From: Akkermansiaceae bacterium
GTDB lineage: Bacteria; Verrucomicrobiota; Verrucomicrobiia; Verrucomicrobiales; Akkermansiaceae
Length of the DNA stretch: 44,642 nucleotides
Assembly (NCBI GenBank): GCA_028822695.1
Contig: JAPKDA010000009.1
Coordinates: forward strand, 1-44,642
Direction: 5' to 3'
Shown here piece by piece: positions 22,337-29,213 of the stretch (positions are counted from its first letter, which is position 1; the number at the start of each line of letters is the position of its first letter). Under the pieces are notes generated by a model, which saw only the letters and a program-made list of their open reading frames with translations, ran no database searches and had not been told where the DNA came from. Position numbers and translations under genes: made by a program.

Positions 22337-22803
22337 TTTGAATGCCGCCGGACTTCGAAATCGTCGAAGGTCTCGAGGATTTCTTGGTTGGGGAAGAGGT
22401 GGGCGAATTCGGGGAAGGAGGTGTCGCCGGGGTGGTTTTCGAAGACGTGGGAGATGAGGAGGTCGTCGAGGTGTTCGAGAAAGGCGCTGTAAATTTGGGC
22501 GCCGCCGATGATGAAGACATGGGGGTCCTGGAGTTCGAGATCAGCGAGGTCGGCGGGGTTGTGGATGATGTCGATGCCTTCCGCTGACCAATTTTTGTCA
22601 CGGGTGAGGACGATATTCTGGCGTTTGGGGAGGGGGCGGCCGATGGACTCGTAGGTTTTCCGGCCCATGACGATGGGGTGGCCGCTGGTGGTGCGTTTGA
22701 AGAACTTGAGGTCCTCGGGGAGGCGCCAAGGGAGGTCTCCTTTGCTGCCGATGATGCGATCGGGGGTCATGGCAACGATGCCGGTAAGCTGGGGTTTGCG
22801 CAT
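22333..22803 (-). CDS. folA: Dihydrofolate reductase
   Basis: A 156-residue DHFR that reduces dihydrofolate to tetrahydrofolate with NADPH. Motifs: GIVAMTPDRIIGSKGDLPWRLPEDL (Met20-loop region, active-site acidic residue in PEDL), HPIVMGRKTYESIGRPLPKRQNIVLTR (cofactor binding) and HVFIIGGAQIYSAFL. It follows thyA by 2 bases on the same strand, so the two genes form a thymidylate-cycle operon in which ThyA makes the dihydrofolate that FolA recycles. Confidence 0.95.
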   Translation of the reverse strand: MRKPQLTGIVAMTPDRIIGSKGDLPWRLPEDLKFFKRTTSGHPIVMGRKTYESIGRPLPKRQNIVLTRDKNWSAEGIDIIHNPADLADLELQDPHVFIIGGAQIYSAFLEHLDDLLISHVFENHPGDTSFPEFAHLFPNQEILETFDDFEVRRHSK

Positions 22804-22805
22804 GG

Positions 22806-23621
22806 TCAGACTGAGACGGCGGCTTTGATGTGGGGGTGGGGGTCGTAGTTTTGGAGATCGAAGTCTTCGAAGGTGAAGGAATCGATGTCGCGGACATTGG
22901 GGTTGATGACCATGGTGGGGAGCGGCCGCAGGTCGCGGGTGAGCTGGAGTTTGGCCTGCTCGAGGTGGTTGGAGTAGAGGTGGAGGTCGCCGAAGCTGTG
23001 GACGAAGTCGCGGGCTTCGTAGTCGAGGGCCTGGGCAATCATCATCGTGAACAGTGCGTAGCTGGCGATGTTGAAGGGGACGCCGAGGAAGAGGTCGGCG
23101 CTGCGTTGGTAGAGTTGGCAGGAGAGTCCGGGGCGCCCGCCTTCGTAGGCGGCTTCGTGGACGTAGAATTGGAAGAGGAGGTGGCAGGGAGGGAGGGCCA
23201 TTTCATCGACCTTGCCGACGTTCCATGCCGAAACGAGGTGGCGGCGGGAGTGTGGATTGTTTGTGAGGGAATCCATCAGCTTGGCAATTTGGTCGATGGT
23301 GGAGCCGTCGTCGGTTTGCCAGGCGCGCCATTGTTGGCCGTAGACGGGGCCGAGTTCGCCGTTTTCGTCGGCCCAATCGTCCCAGATGCGGACGCCGTTT
23401 TCCTTGAGGTAGGCGATGTTGGTGTCGCCTTTGAGGAACCAGAGGAGTTCGTGGATGATGGATCGGAGGTGGACCTTCTTGGAGGTGAGGGCGGGGAAGC
23501 CTTCGCGAAGGTCGTAGCGGGCTTGACGGCCGAAGACGGAAAGAGTTCCGGTGCCGGTGCGGTCGGCGCGTTCTTCGCCGTTCTCGAGGACGTCCCGGAG
23601 GAGGTCGAGGTACTGCTGCAT
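22806..23621 (-). CDS. thyA: Thymidylate synthase ThyA
   Basis: A 271-residue enzyme converting dUMP to dTMP with methylene-tetrahydrofolate. It shows [57 protein letters not shown], the catalytic [14 protein letters not shown] with C146 (same number as in E. coli), [20 protein letters not shown] and [18 protein letters not shown]. The start at 23621 (MQQYLDLL) is fixed by homology. The longer frame to 23693 is made of a heptad array and a REP-like hairpin. It forms an operon with folA. Confidence 0.97.
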   Translation of the reverse strand: MQQYLDLLRDVLENGEERADRTGTGTLSVFGRQARYDLREGFPALTSKKVHLRSIIHELLWFLKGDTNIAYLKENGVRIWDDWADENGELGPVYGQQWRAWQTDDGSTIDQIAKLMDSLTNNPHSRRHLVSAWNVGKVDEMALPPCHLLFQFYVHEAAYEGGRPGLSCQLYQRSADLFLGVPFNIASYALFTMMIAQALDYEARDFVHSFGDLHLYSNHLEQAKLQLTRDLRPLPTMVINPNVRDIDSFTFEDFDLQNYDPHPHIKAAVSV

Positions 23622-23627
23622 GGACTT

Positions 23628-23702
23628 AGACTGAAGAGGAGAGAACCAAGAGTGAAGGCTAAAGAAGAGGGGTCTGGTGACCGGGACGGTCATGCCCCGG
23701 GT
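23628..23702. repeat. 7-base periodic array plus REP-like hairpin upstream of thyA
   Basis: Six consecutive units beginning AG every 7 bases: AGACTGA at 23628, AGAGGAG at 23635, AGAACCA at 23642, AGAGTGA at 23649, AGGCTAA at 23656, AGAAGAG at 23663. GGGTCTG follows, then the hairpin GGTGACCGGGACGGTCAT near 23676-23693, which abuts the stop codon of the release-factor-like gene. Confidence 0.8.
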
Positions 23703-24107
23703 CTAGTCGTCGCGCTTTGGTTTGCCGCGGAGCTTCTTTTTCTCGCCGTGTTGGCGTTTGAGGCCGACAGTTTTGTTGCGCTGGCGGCGGGATTGGCGGC
23801 GTTTTTGGCGGCGAATTTTCTCGCGGGCCTGTTGTTGGGCGGATTTTTTCCCGAGGGTAATCGTCTCGAGTTGTTCACAAAGCGCTACCCGAGCGTAGTA
23901 GCGGTTCATGGTCTGGGAGCGGTCCTGTTGGCATTTGATTTCGATGCCGGAGGGTTCGTGCTTCAGGTAGACGCAGGAGGAGGTTTTGTTGATCTTTTGA
24001 CCGCCGTGTCCGGAGCCACGGATGAATTTTTCGACGAGGTCGTCGTCGAGGATGCCGAGCTTTTCCATGCGGACACGGAGTTCAGCTTCTTTGGCGGTGC
24101 TGAGCAC
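23703..24107 (-). CDS. GGQ-domain peptide chain release factor-like protein (ArfB/RF-1 domain family)
   Basis: A 134-residue protein holding only the RF-1 catalytic domain. IRGSGHGGQKINKTSSCVYLKHEP has the peptidyl-tRNA hydrolysing GGQ at 35-37, then IEIKCQQDRSQTMNRYYARVAL, then a highly basic tail from about 90 (REKIRRQKRRQSRRQRNK, then KKLRGKPKRDD). Single-domain GGQ proteins with basic tails (ArfB/YaeJ, mitochondrial ICT1 and C12orf65 types) release peptides from stalled ribosomes by threading the tail into the empty mRNA channel. A codon-recognition domain is absent. That places it as a probable rescue factor rather than prfA/prfB. Confidence 0.88.
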   Translation of the reverse strand: MLSTAKEAELRVRMEKLGILDDDLVEKFIRGSGHGGQKINKTSSCVYLKHEPSGIEIKCQQDRSQTMNRYYARVALCEQLETITLGKKSAQQQAREKIRRQKRRQSRRQRNKTVGLKRQHGEKKKLRGKPKRDD

Positions 24108-24111
24108 TGGT

Positions 24112-24193
24112 TTAGTTATTCGTTATTGGTGATCAGGAACGTTCGGGCCTGGGGGCTCGGGAGTGTTTAGAAGAGGGTTGGAAACCCGCGCTC
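24112..24193. repeat. 7-base array and GGGTT-GGA-AACCC hairpin between panB and the GGQ gene
   Basis: AGTTATT at 24114, CGTTATT at 24121, GGTGATC at 24128 and AGGAACG at 24135 form four in-phase units upstream of the GGQ gene. At 24175-24187 a hairpin GGGTT-GGA-AACCC is followed by GCGCTC, just past the panB stop. It is the same plan as the one at 9508-9521. Confidence 0.65.
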
Positions 24194-24197
24194 CATA

Positions 24198-24971
24198 TCA
24201 GGCGCTGCGCTGGACTGCGTCGATGTATCCTTTGACAGCGGTGGAGATGTCGGTGGCGACGTTGGCGCGTTGGGTGGCGAAGGGTGGGACGAACCAGGGG
24301 TAGGATCCGATAACGTCGGTGAGGACGGCAATTTCTCCGTCGCAGGTGTGATCGCCGCAGCCGATGCCGATGGTGGGGATGTCGAGGGCTTCGGTGAGGG
24401 ATGTCGCGACGGCGGGGATGACGCTTTCGAGAACGATGGCAAAGCAGCCGGCATCTTGAAGGGCCAGAGCGCCTTCATGGAGGGACTCAATTTCGTCTTC
24501 GGACTTGCCCTTCTTGTTGTATCCGCCCTCTTCGAGGACGCGTTGGGGGAGCATGCCGAGGTGGCCGAGGACGGGGATGCCGTCGTCGAGAATGGCGCGG
24601 ACCTTGTCGGCTTGGCGGACGCCGCCTTCCAGTTTGACGGCTTCGGCGCCGACGGCGGTGAGGCGTCGGGCGTTGGCGAGGGCTTGCTTTGGGGTGGAGT
24701 AGCTGTCGATGGGGAGGTCGGCGACGACGAGGGCCTTGGTTGCGCCCCGGGCGGTGGCGGCGGCGTGGTGGAGCATGTGCTCCATGTTGACATGGGTGGT
24801 GTCGGGAAAGCCGAGGACGACCATGCCGAGGGAATCGCCGACGAGGATGAGGTCGATGCCAGCTTCATCGAGGAGTCGGGCTGTCGGGTAGTCGTAGGCG
24901 GTGAGCGACGAGATGGGGATGCTTGAGGACTTCCGTTGGCGGAGGGCTTCGGCTTTTTTCGGACCGGGCAT
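24198..24971 (-). CDS. panB: 3-methyl-2-oxobutanoate hydroxymethyltransferase PanB
   Basis: A 257-residue TIM-barrel enzyme that transfers a hydroxymethyl group from methylene-tetrahydrofolate to ketoisovalerate, the first step to pantothenate and CoA. Hallmarks: ISSLTAYDYPTARLLDEAGIDLILVGDSLGMVVLGFPDT with the metal-binding D46, ALVVADLP, AVKLEGG, VLGHLGMLPQ, CFAIVLESVIPAVA and TIGIGCGDHTCDGEIAVLTDVIG. The ATG at 24971 (MPGPKKAEAL) fits the family; the longer frame to 25085 is unrelated. panC and panD are not in the window. The THF link places it near the folate genes, though it is probably transcribed separately. Confidence 0.95.
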   Translation of the reverse strand: MPGPKKAEALRQRKSSSIPISSLTAYDYPTARLLDEAGIDLILVGDSLGMVVLGFPDTTHVNMEHMLHHAAATARGATKALVVADLPIDSYSTPKQALANARRLTAVGAEAVKLEGGVRQADKVRAILDDGIPVLGHLGMLPQRVLEEGGYNKKGKSEDEIESLHEGALALQDAGCFAIVLESVIPAVATSLTEALDIPTIGIGCGDHTCDGEIAVLTDVIGSYPWFVPPFATQRANVATDISTAVKGYIDAVQRSA

Positions 24972-25054
24972 GTGGGGAGAGAGCTTCGGTGATGTGTGGG
25001 CCAAGGTCGAACCCAGAATTACGGTGGGGGGAGAAAGAGGGCAAGGCGGCGGCG

Positions 25055-25147
25055 ATGCCGGATGTGGCCAAGCGGATGGCGGCAAATTATTCGGAATTCA
25101 GTGCGTCCTGTCAGAAGAGCAATCAGGGGGCGGACTATGAGAAGTGA
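25055..25147 (+). pseudogene. Possible sulfatase C-terminal remnant
   Basis: A plus-strand frame reads MPDVAKRMAANYSEFSASCQ and ends GADYEK with a stop at 25145-25147. The P.VA.RM...Y..F pattern resembles the tail of exported sulfatases. It is followed 54 bases later by a clearer sulfatase remnant on the same strand. There is no complete gene, and much of the upstream sequence overlaps panB's leader. Weak evidence. Confidence 0.3.
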
Positions 25148-25201
25148 AGGATTTTCAGGCTGGGCTGGCCTTGGCTGTCTGGGTTTTCATATCGCTTAGG
25201 C

Positions 25202-25390
25202 ATGTTGAAAACGACTTTGGCGGTTTCGATTCTTGGTGTTTGCGGATTGTCTGCAGCCGCGAAGACCAATTTTCTCTTCATTTTTGCAGACGACTACGCT
25301 CAATCTCGAGAAGGATCCGCTGGAGATGGTGGATCTTTTGGAGAAAGGGAAGGGGCAGGATACGGCGAAGCGGTTATTGTTCGTGCCCCC
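25202..25390 (+). pseudogene. Sulfatase remnant with large internal deletion
   Basis: ATG at 25202 gives a signal peptide (MLKTTLAVSILGVCGLSAAA) followed by KTNFLFIFADDYA, which is the conserved opening of exported arylsulfatases (K.N.(L/V)FI.(A/T)DD). Directly after this, in another frame, comes TLNLEKDPLEMVDLLEKG, the usual near-C-terminal motif (LYDL..DP.E..NL). The 350 or more residues normally between them, including the Cys/Ser active site, are gone. So a single deletion plus frameshift, or several events, collapsed the gene. Sulfatases are abundant in Verrucomicrobiota and act on sulfated polysaccharides. This copy cannot function. Confidence 0.7.
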
Positions 25391-25574
25391 TCTGGGGGAG
25401 TGGAGAGACCACTGTGGAAAGGGGTGGCGGGGGTGGGGGGACGCGACGGTGGTGTCGCGTGAAAGCGGTGTCGACGTTCGTCCCCCACTTTCCCAGCGCA
25501 GTCCAAAATGGCCGGGGGGCAAGGCGGTGAGGCGGGGTGAGGGGCCGGGAGCGGCTTGCGGCTGTGCCGGAGGG

Positions 25575-25720
25575 ATTAGATCGTGACCGAGACGGATCAC
25601 GCCACGGTGGGGAAGCCGGATTGACTCTAGTGGGGCTAGAGACTCGTGATCCTGGAGAGCAAGTGTCCCGACTGAGGTCGGGAGGGGTTTGGAGGCGACC
25701 GGGACTGTCACCTTACTGGG
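25575..25720. repeat. REP-like repeats in the spacer before the LysM gene
   Basis: GTGACCGAGACGGATCACGCC at about 25582-25602 and GCGACCGGGACTGTCACC at about 25695-25712 are two copies of the GACCG-family hairpin. The rest of 25391-25727 shows no gene. Confidence 0.65.
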
Positions 25721-25727
25721 GATACAA

Positions 25728-25766
25728 GTGACGCCCGGTGCAGCCGAAGCTGATACCGGGCGTCAC
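25728..25766 (-). terminator. Strong hairpin downstream of the LysM gene
   Basis: GTGACGCCCGGT at 25728-25739 pairs perfectly with ACCGGGCGTCAC at 25755-25766, a 12-bp stem with a 15-base loop that itself contains AGC/GCT. It lies about 43 bases past the LysM stop on the minus strand. Only a weak T-run follows (TTGTAT), so it may act as an intrinsic terminator or as an RNA-stabilising end structure. Confidence 0.75.
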
Positions 25767-25809
25767 CCTGCCTTGCCTTAGAGAGTTGTTACTGCTGGGT
25801 GAGACTGAA

Positions 25810-26700
25810 TTAACGGCCGGACACGTAGAGCTCTGATCCTTTGGCGAGCAAGGTGCGCGGTTTGAGGTTCAGGCCATTGAGGGCATTCAACTGGTCAGTT
25901 GTGCTGCTGTGTTTTGCGGCGAAATCGCCGAAGGAGATTTGGTTCATTACGATGATGGAAGAGAAGGTGGTTGGCTTTGGTTCCTCTTTTTTCACTGGAG
26001 CCGGAGCGGGCTTCGGCGTCGACTTTTTGGCAACCGGCTTTGGAGCTGATTTTTTGGCCGGGGTGGGGTTGGTGATCATGCGGGTGTTGCTGCGGGTCGC
26101 GGGCTTTTTGGCGGCGACCGGCTTGCGGGGCTCACCTGCGACGCCGAGGGATTGGCCGACGATGATGAGGCTTGGGTTGAGGCCAGGGTTAAGGGTCTGG
26201 AGTTTGGCAACCGTGAGGGAGTGGTTGTGGGCGACCTTGTAGAAGGTGTCGCCGGGTTGCACCTTGTAGGTGGAGGGCTTCTTCTTGGCGACAACCGGAG
26301 CTTTCTTCGCCGGGGCTGGTGACTTGGCGATAGCGGTGGGGGAACCGGTCACGTTGATCGTCTCGCCGATGCGGAGGCGGGTTGGGTCGCTGATGCCGTT
26401 GATTTTCTGGAGATTGGTAACGCTGGTGCCGTTCTTCCGGGCGATGGAGGTGAGGGTGTCTCCGGCTTTCACGGTGTAGGCCTTGGTGACAGTCTTGGCC
26501 TTGGGGGCGACGACGACTGTGGCTGATCTCCGGGCGCGGCGGCGCTCGAGTGCGAGTTGGCTGTGGAGAGACTCGATTTCGGTTTCGAGGGTGGCAATCT
26601 GACGCTCTTGTTCGCTACAGCGCTGGAGAAGAATGGCTTCGGAATCAGCAGAGGCGAACGGGGCGATCAGAACGAGGGCGGTAAAGGCAAGGGCTCTCAT
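25810..26700 (-). CDS. Exported LysM-domain protein
   Basis: A 296-residue protein: signal peptide (to about A18, FASADS), a coiled coil (about 22-58, ERQIATLETEIESLHSQLAL), then LysM 1 (about 74-117, YTVKAGDTLTSIARKNGTS), LysM 2 (about 144-187, YKVQPGDTFYKVAHNHSLT) and a divergent third LysM (about 247-295, QISFGDFAAKHSSTTDQLN). Lys/Ala/Pro-rich linkers with SAPKPVAKKSTPKPAPAP join them. LysM domains bind the GlcNAc backbone of peptidoglycan. No catalytic domain is seen, so it is a wall-binding or scaffold protein of the periplasm. A strong hairpin follows it. Confidence 0.88.
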   Translation of the reverse strand: MRALAFTALVLIAPFASADSEAILLQRCSEQERQIATLETEIESLHSQLALERRRARRSATVVVAPKAKTVTKAYTVKAGDTLTSIARKNGTSVTNLQKINGISDPTRLRIGETINVTGSPTAIAKSPAPAKKAPVVAKKKPSTYKVQPGDTFYKVAHNHSLTVAKLQTLNPGLNPSLIIVGQSLGVAGEPRKPVAAKKPATRSNTRMITNPTPAKKSAPKPVAKKSTPKPAPAPVKKEEPKPTTFSSIIVMNQISFGDFAAKHSSTTDQLNALNGLNLKPRTLLAKGSELYVSGR

Positions 26701-26793
26701 AACAGGTTGCAGTTTTTCAAAAATTTTAGATTGGTCAACCAGATTGTCAGGAAATATTAAATAAATTAAGCGGAAGTGTTGGTTATTAGTGAG

Positions 26794-29211
26794 TTAGAGG
26801 CGGTCGTTTGCACCGGCGGGGGCTGGCGGGAGGAGGGGGGCGACGGCGGAGGTGGGGACCCAGGCGCGGGTGCGAGTGCGATTTTGGAACTCGAGATAAG
26901 TCCAAGTGCCGCGGGGGGCGAGGAGGCGGCAGAGGCTTCCGGGAGGAGCTTCGATGGCTTTGGCGCTGGAGTCGCTGGCTTCGGTGCGGGCGACGATGCG
27001 TTTGGCGCTGGTGATGACGCAGCGTTCGGCGACGGGGGCGAAGGAGGCGTCGTTGGGATAGTAATGTTGGCAGATGGCGCCGGAGGTGGTGAGGAGGGCG
27101 CCGAGGCCGAGGAAGATGCTGGAGAGGACTTTGGTGACGCCGGGAGCGAGGGCGAAGAGCGCGAGGGTGGCGAGGCCGACGAGCCAAGCACCGGCGGTGG
27201 TGATGGTCTGGTAGGTTTGGCGAGGGAGGGTGGCGAGAGTGGTTTCGTAGGGGGCGCGGACGATGGTGATGGCGCCGAGGGAGCGCTCGAGGAAGCGGAG
27301 GTTTTGAGCGGATTCGGGATGTCCGGGTTCTTCGAGAAGGGCGCGATGGAAGAAGAGGGCGGCCTTGCCGGGTTCGTTGAGTTTGAAGTGGCAGTTGCCG
27401 ATGTTGTAGAGGAGGTCGGCGGAGTGTGGGGTGGGCTGCGTGGAGTAGAGTTCCAAGGCCGTGCGGATGTTGCCTTCGAGGTAGGCCTGGTTGGCAGTGT
27501 GGAGGGGATTGGTCTCGGCGGCGCTGGAGTTGGGGGCGCTGAGGAAGAGGGTCGCGAGGAGGACGAGGGCGGGCATGCCGGCCATGGCCCGGTTCTTGAG
27601 GACTTTGAGAATGGACGTTTGTTCGGTTGAAGTGATTTCGCGCTCGGCGTGATCGGGGCGGAAGGAGTCGGTGTCGCGGCGCTCGAGGAGTTCGGCGAGT
27701 TCACCGCTGCGTTGGTCGGTGGAGATCCAGCGGTCCACGAAGGCACCGGCGGCGCGGAGGAAGACACCTTCGTTGTTGCCGGAGGCGGCGACCAGTTCGA
27801 GGGACTGTTGGATTTTTTGTTCTCGTTCGGAAATTTTGAAGCGGGGAAGGATGTGGAGTTGGGCGATGCGGAAGAGGAGAGCGAGGCCGAGAAGGGCCGG
27901 GAGGATCTGCCAGTAGCGCAGTAAGGAGGGGGTGTTGGAGTCGGAGTGGCTGCGGATGGGGTCGATGATGGCGAGGATGTCCTGCATGTCTTCGACTGGT
28001 GTGGCGAGGGTGGGAATGATGGAGGCGCTTCCGGCGGCGATGGGGGAGGCAATGGTTTTGAAGGGAATTGGTTGGGTCCTCGAGGTGCCGTAGGTGGCGG
28101 TGCGGGGGTTGAAGTAGACCAATTCGAAGGGAGGGATTTGATCCTGCACGGTGAGGGGGCGGATGATCTGGCTGAAGCTGACTTGTCCGGTCACGTCGCG
28201 TCGTTCGCCTTGTCGTTCGAGGCGGCTGGGTTCGTAGATCTTCCAGTCGCCTTCGGGGGCATCGAGTCGTGGGGCGGGGAGGGAGTCGAGGTTGCCGGTG
28301 CCAGTGACGTTGAGGCGCATGGCGATGGGGTCGCCGTCTTCGAGTTCATCGATTTCGGCGGTGGCGTGGAGGTGGAAGGTGCCGACTGCTCCGGCGAATC
28401 CTGTCGGGGCGCCGGAGGGGAGCGGGCGGGCCTGGATGGTGTGCTGGGGGAGCTTGAATTCGACGGGGACGTTCTGGACGAAGGTGAAGCCACGTTCGGT
28501 GGTTCGGACACGCATCATCATTCGGGCGTCGCCTGGGCCGAGGGAGACCGCGCCGCTACGGATGGGGGCGGCGGTGCTGCGGAAGGTGAATCCGGTGTGG
28601 GCTCCGGTGGGGAGTGGCACGCTGGTGGCGTAGGGGACCAGTTCGAAGCGCCAGGCGACAAGTCCGTCGTGTTGGAGTTCCGCGGCACCGCTGGTGGCTC
28701 CGCCGGAGTTGTTGGGGAAGTAGAGTTTGATCTCGGCGGGGAAGGTTTCGCCGTCGTAGGGGGCTGCTTCGGGGGTGAAGATGGCGCTGGCATATTTGAA
28801 GCTTTGGCCAACGCCGGTTTGGGAGTGCCAGGTGAGTTCGCTGAGGGGAGAGACGCGGAGGGAGATCGGGATGGATTGGGTGAGTTTACCTGCGAGCTCG
28901 ATGCTGAAGGCGGGGATGAGGTAGGTGGCGGGCTTGAAGGAGCGGACGGTGTAGGTGTAGACGTAGACGAGGGATCGATCAGGGAGGCGGCGCACGCCCT
29001 CCTGTTGGTATTGAATGGTGACGTTGTCGGCCTTGGGGATGGCTGGCCGGATGGTGGGCGGTTGGTCGGACTTGAGGTGGAGGGTGAGCCGGGTTTGTTC
29101 GCCTTGGATGAGGAAGGAGGAGTCGAGGGTGGCCTTCAAGGTGGCTTCGGCCCACGCGCTGGGGGCGAGAAGGAGAATGAGGAGGGCGAGAATGGAGTAA
29201 GGGAGCTTCAC
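26794..29211 (-). CDS. BatD-BatE fusion (aerotolerance operon protein)
   Basis: An 805-residue protein from GTG at 29211 (a TTG at 29220 adds 3 residues). Signal peptide (SILALLILLLAPSAWA), then the BatD/oxygen-tolerance region (about 25-400) with tandem beta-sandwich domains (LDSSFLIQGEQTRLTLHL; GDPIAMRLNVTGTGNL) and a membrane helix near 455-475. After a linker comes a BatE-like half: second hydrophobic segment (MPALVLLATLFLSAPNSSAAE, about 575-595), a TPR (ANQAYLEGNIRTALELY, YNIGNCHFKLNEPGKAALFFHRAL), two helices (about 690-740) and an SH3-like end. In Bacteroidetes these are two genes; here they are joined. The gene follows batB-C with overlap. The Bat system is associated with envelope stress and survival in oxygen, with unclear mechanism. 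Confidence 0.82.
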   Translation of the reverse strand: MKLPYSILALLILLLAPSAWAEATLKATLDSSFLIQGEQTRLTLHLKSDQPPTIRPAIPKADNVTIQYQQEGVRRLPDRSLVYVYTYTVRSFKPATYLIPAFSIELAGKLTQSIPISLRVSPLSELTWHSQTGVGQSFKYASAIFTPEAAPYDGETFPAEIKLYFPNNSGGATSGAAELQHDGLVAWRFELVPYATSVPLPTGAHTGFTFRSTAAPIRSGAVSLGPGDARMMMRVRTTERGFTFVQNVPVEFKLPQHTIQARPLPSGAPTGFAGAVGTFHLHATAEIDELEDGDPIAMRLNVTGTGNLDSLPAPRLDAPEGDWKIYEPSRLERQGERRDVTGQVSFSQIIRPLTVQDQIPPFELVYFNPRTATYGTSRTQPIPFKTIASPIAAGSASIIPTLATPVEDMQDILAIIDPIRSHSDSNTPSLLRYWQILPALLGLALLFRIAQLHILPRFKISEREQKIQQSLELVAASGNNEGVFLRAAGAFVDRWISTDQRSGELAELLERRDTDSFRPDHAEREITSTEQTSILKVLKNRAMAGMPALVLLATLFLSAPNSSAAETNPLHTANQAYLEGNIRTALELYSTQPTPHSADLLYNIGNCHFKLNEPGKAALFFHRALLEEPGHPESAQNLRFLERSLGAITIVRAPYETTLATLPRQTYQTITTAGAWLVGLATLALFALAPGVTKVLSSIFLGLGALLTTSGAICQHYYPNDASFAPVAERCVITSAKRIVARTEASDSSAKAIEAPPGSLCRLLAPRGTWTYLEFQNRTRTRAWVPTSAVAPLLPPAPAGANDRL

Positions 29212-29213
29212 GG

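Noticed and set aside
22830-24170. Plus-strand 446-codon frame across thyA and the GGQ gene
   Set aside because: Antisense shadow spanning two well-supported genes; Val/Glu/Gly-rich without motifs.
26766-28052. Minus-strand 428-codon Pro/Ser-rich frame
   Set aside because: Shadow of the batD-E frame caused by C-rich third positions; no motif.
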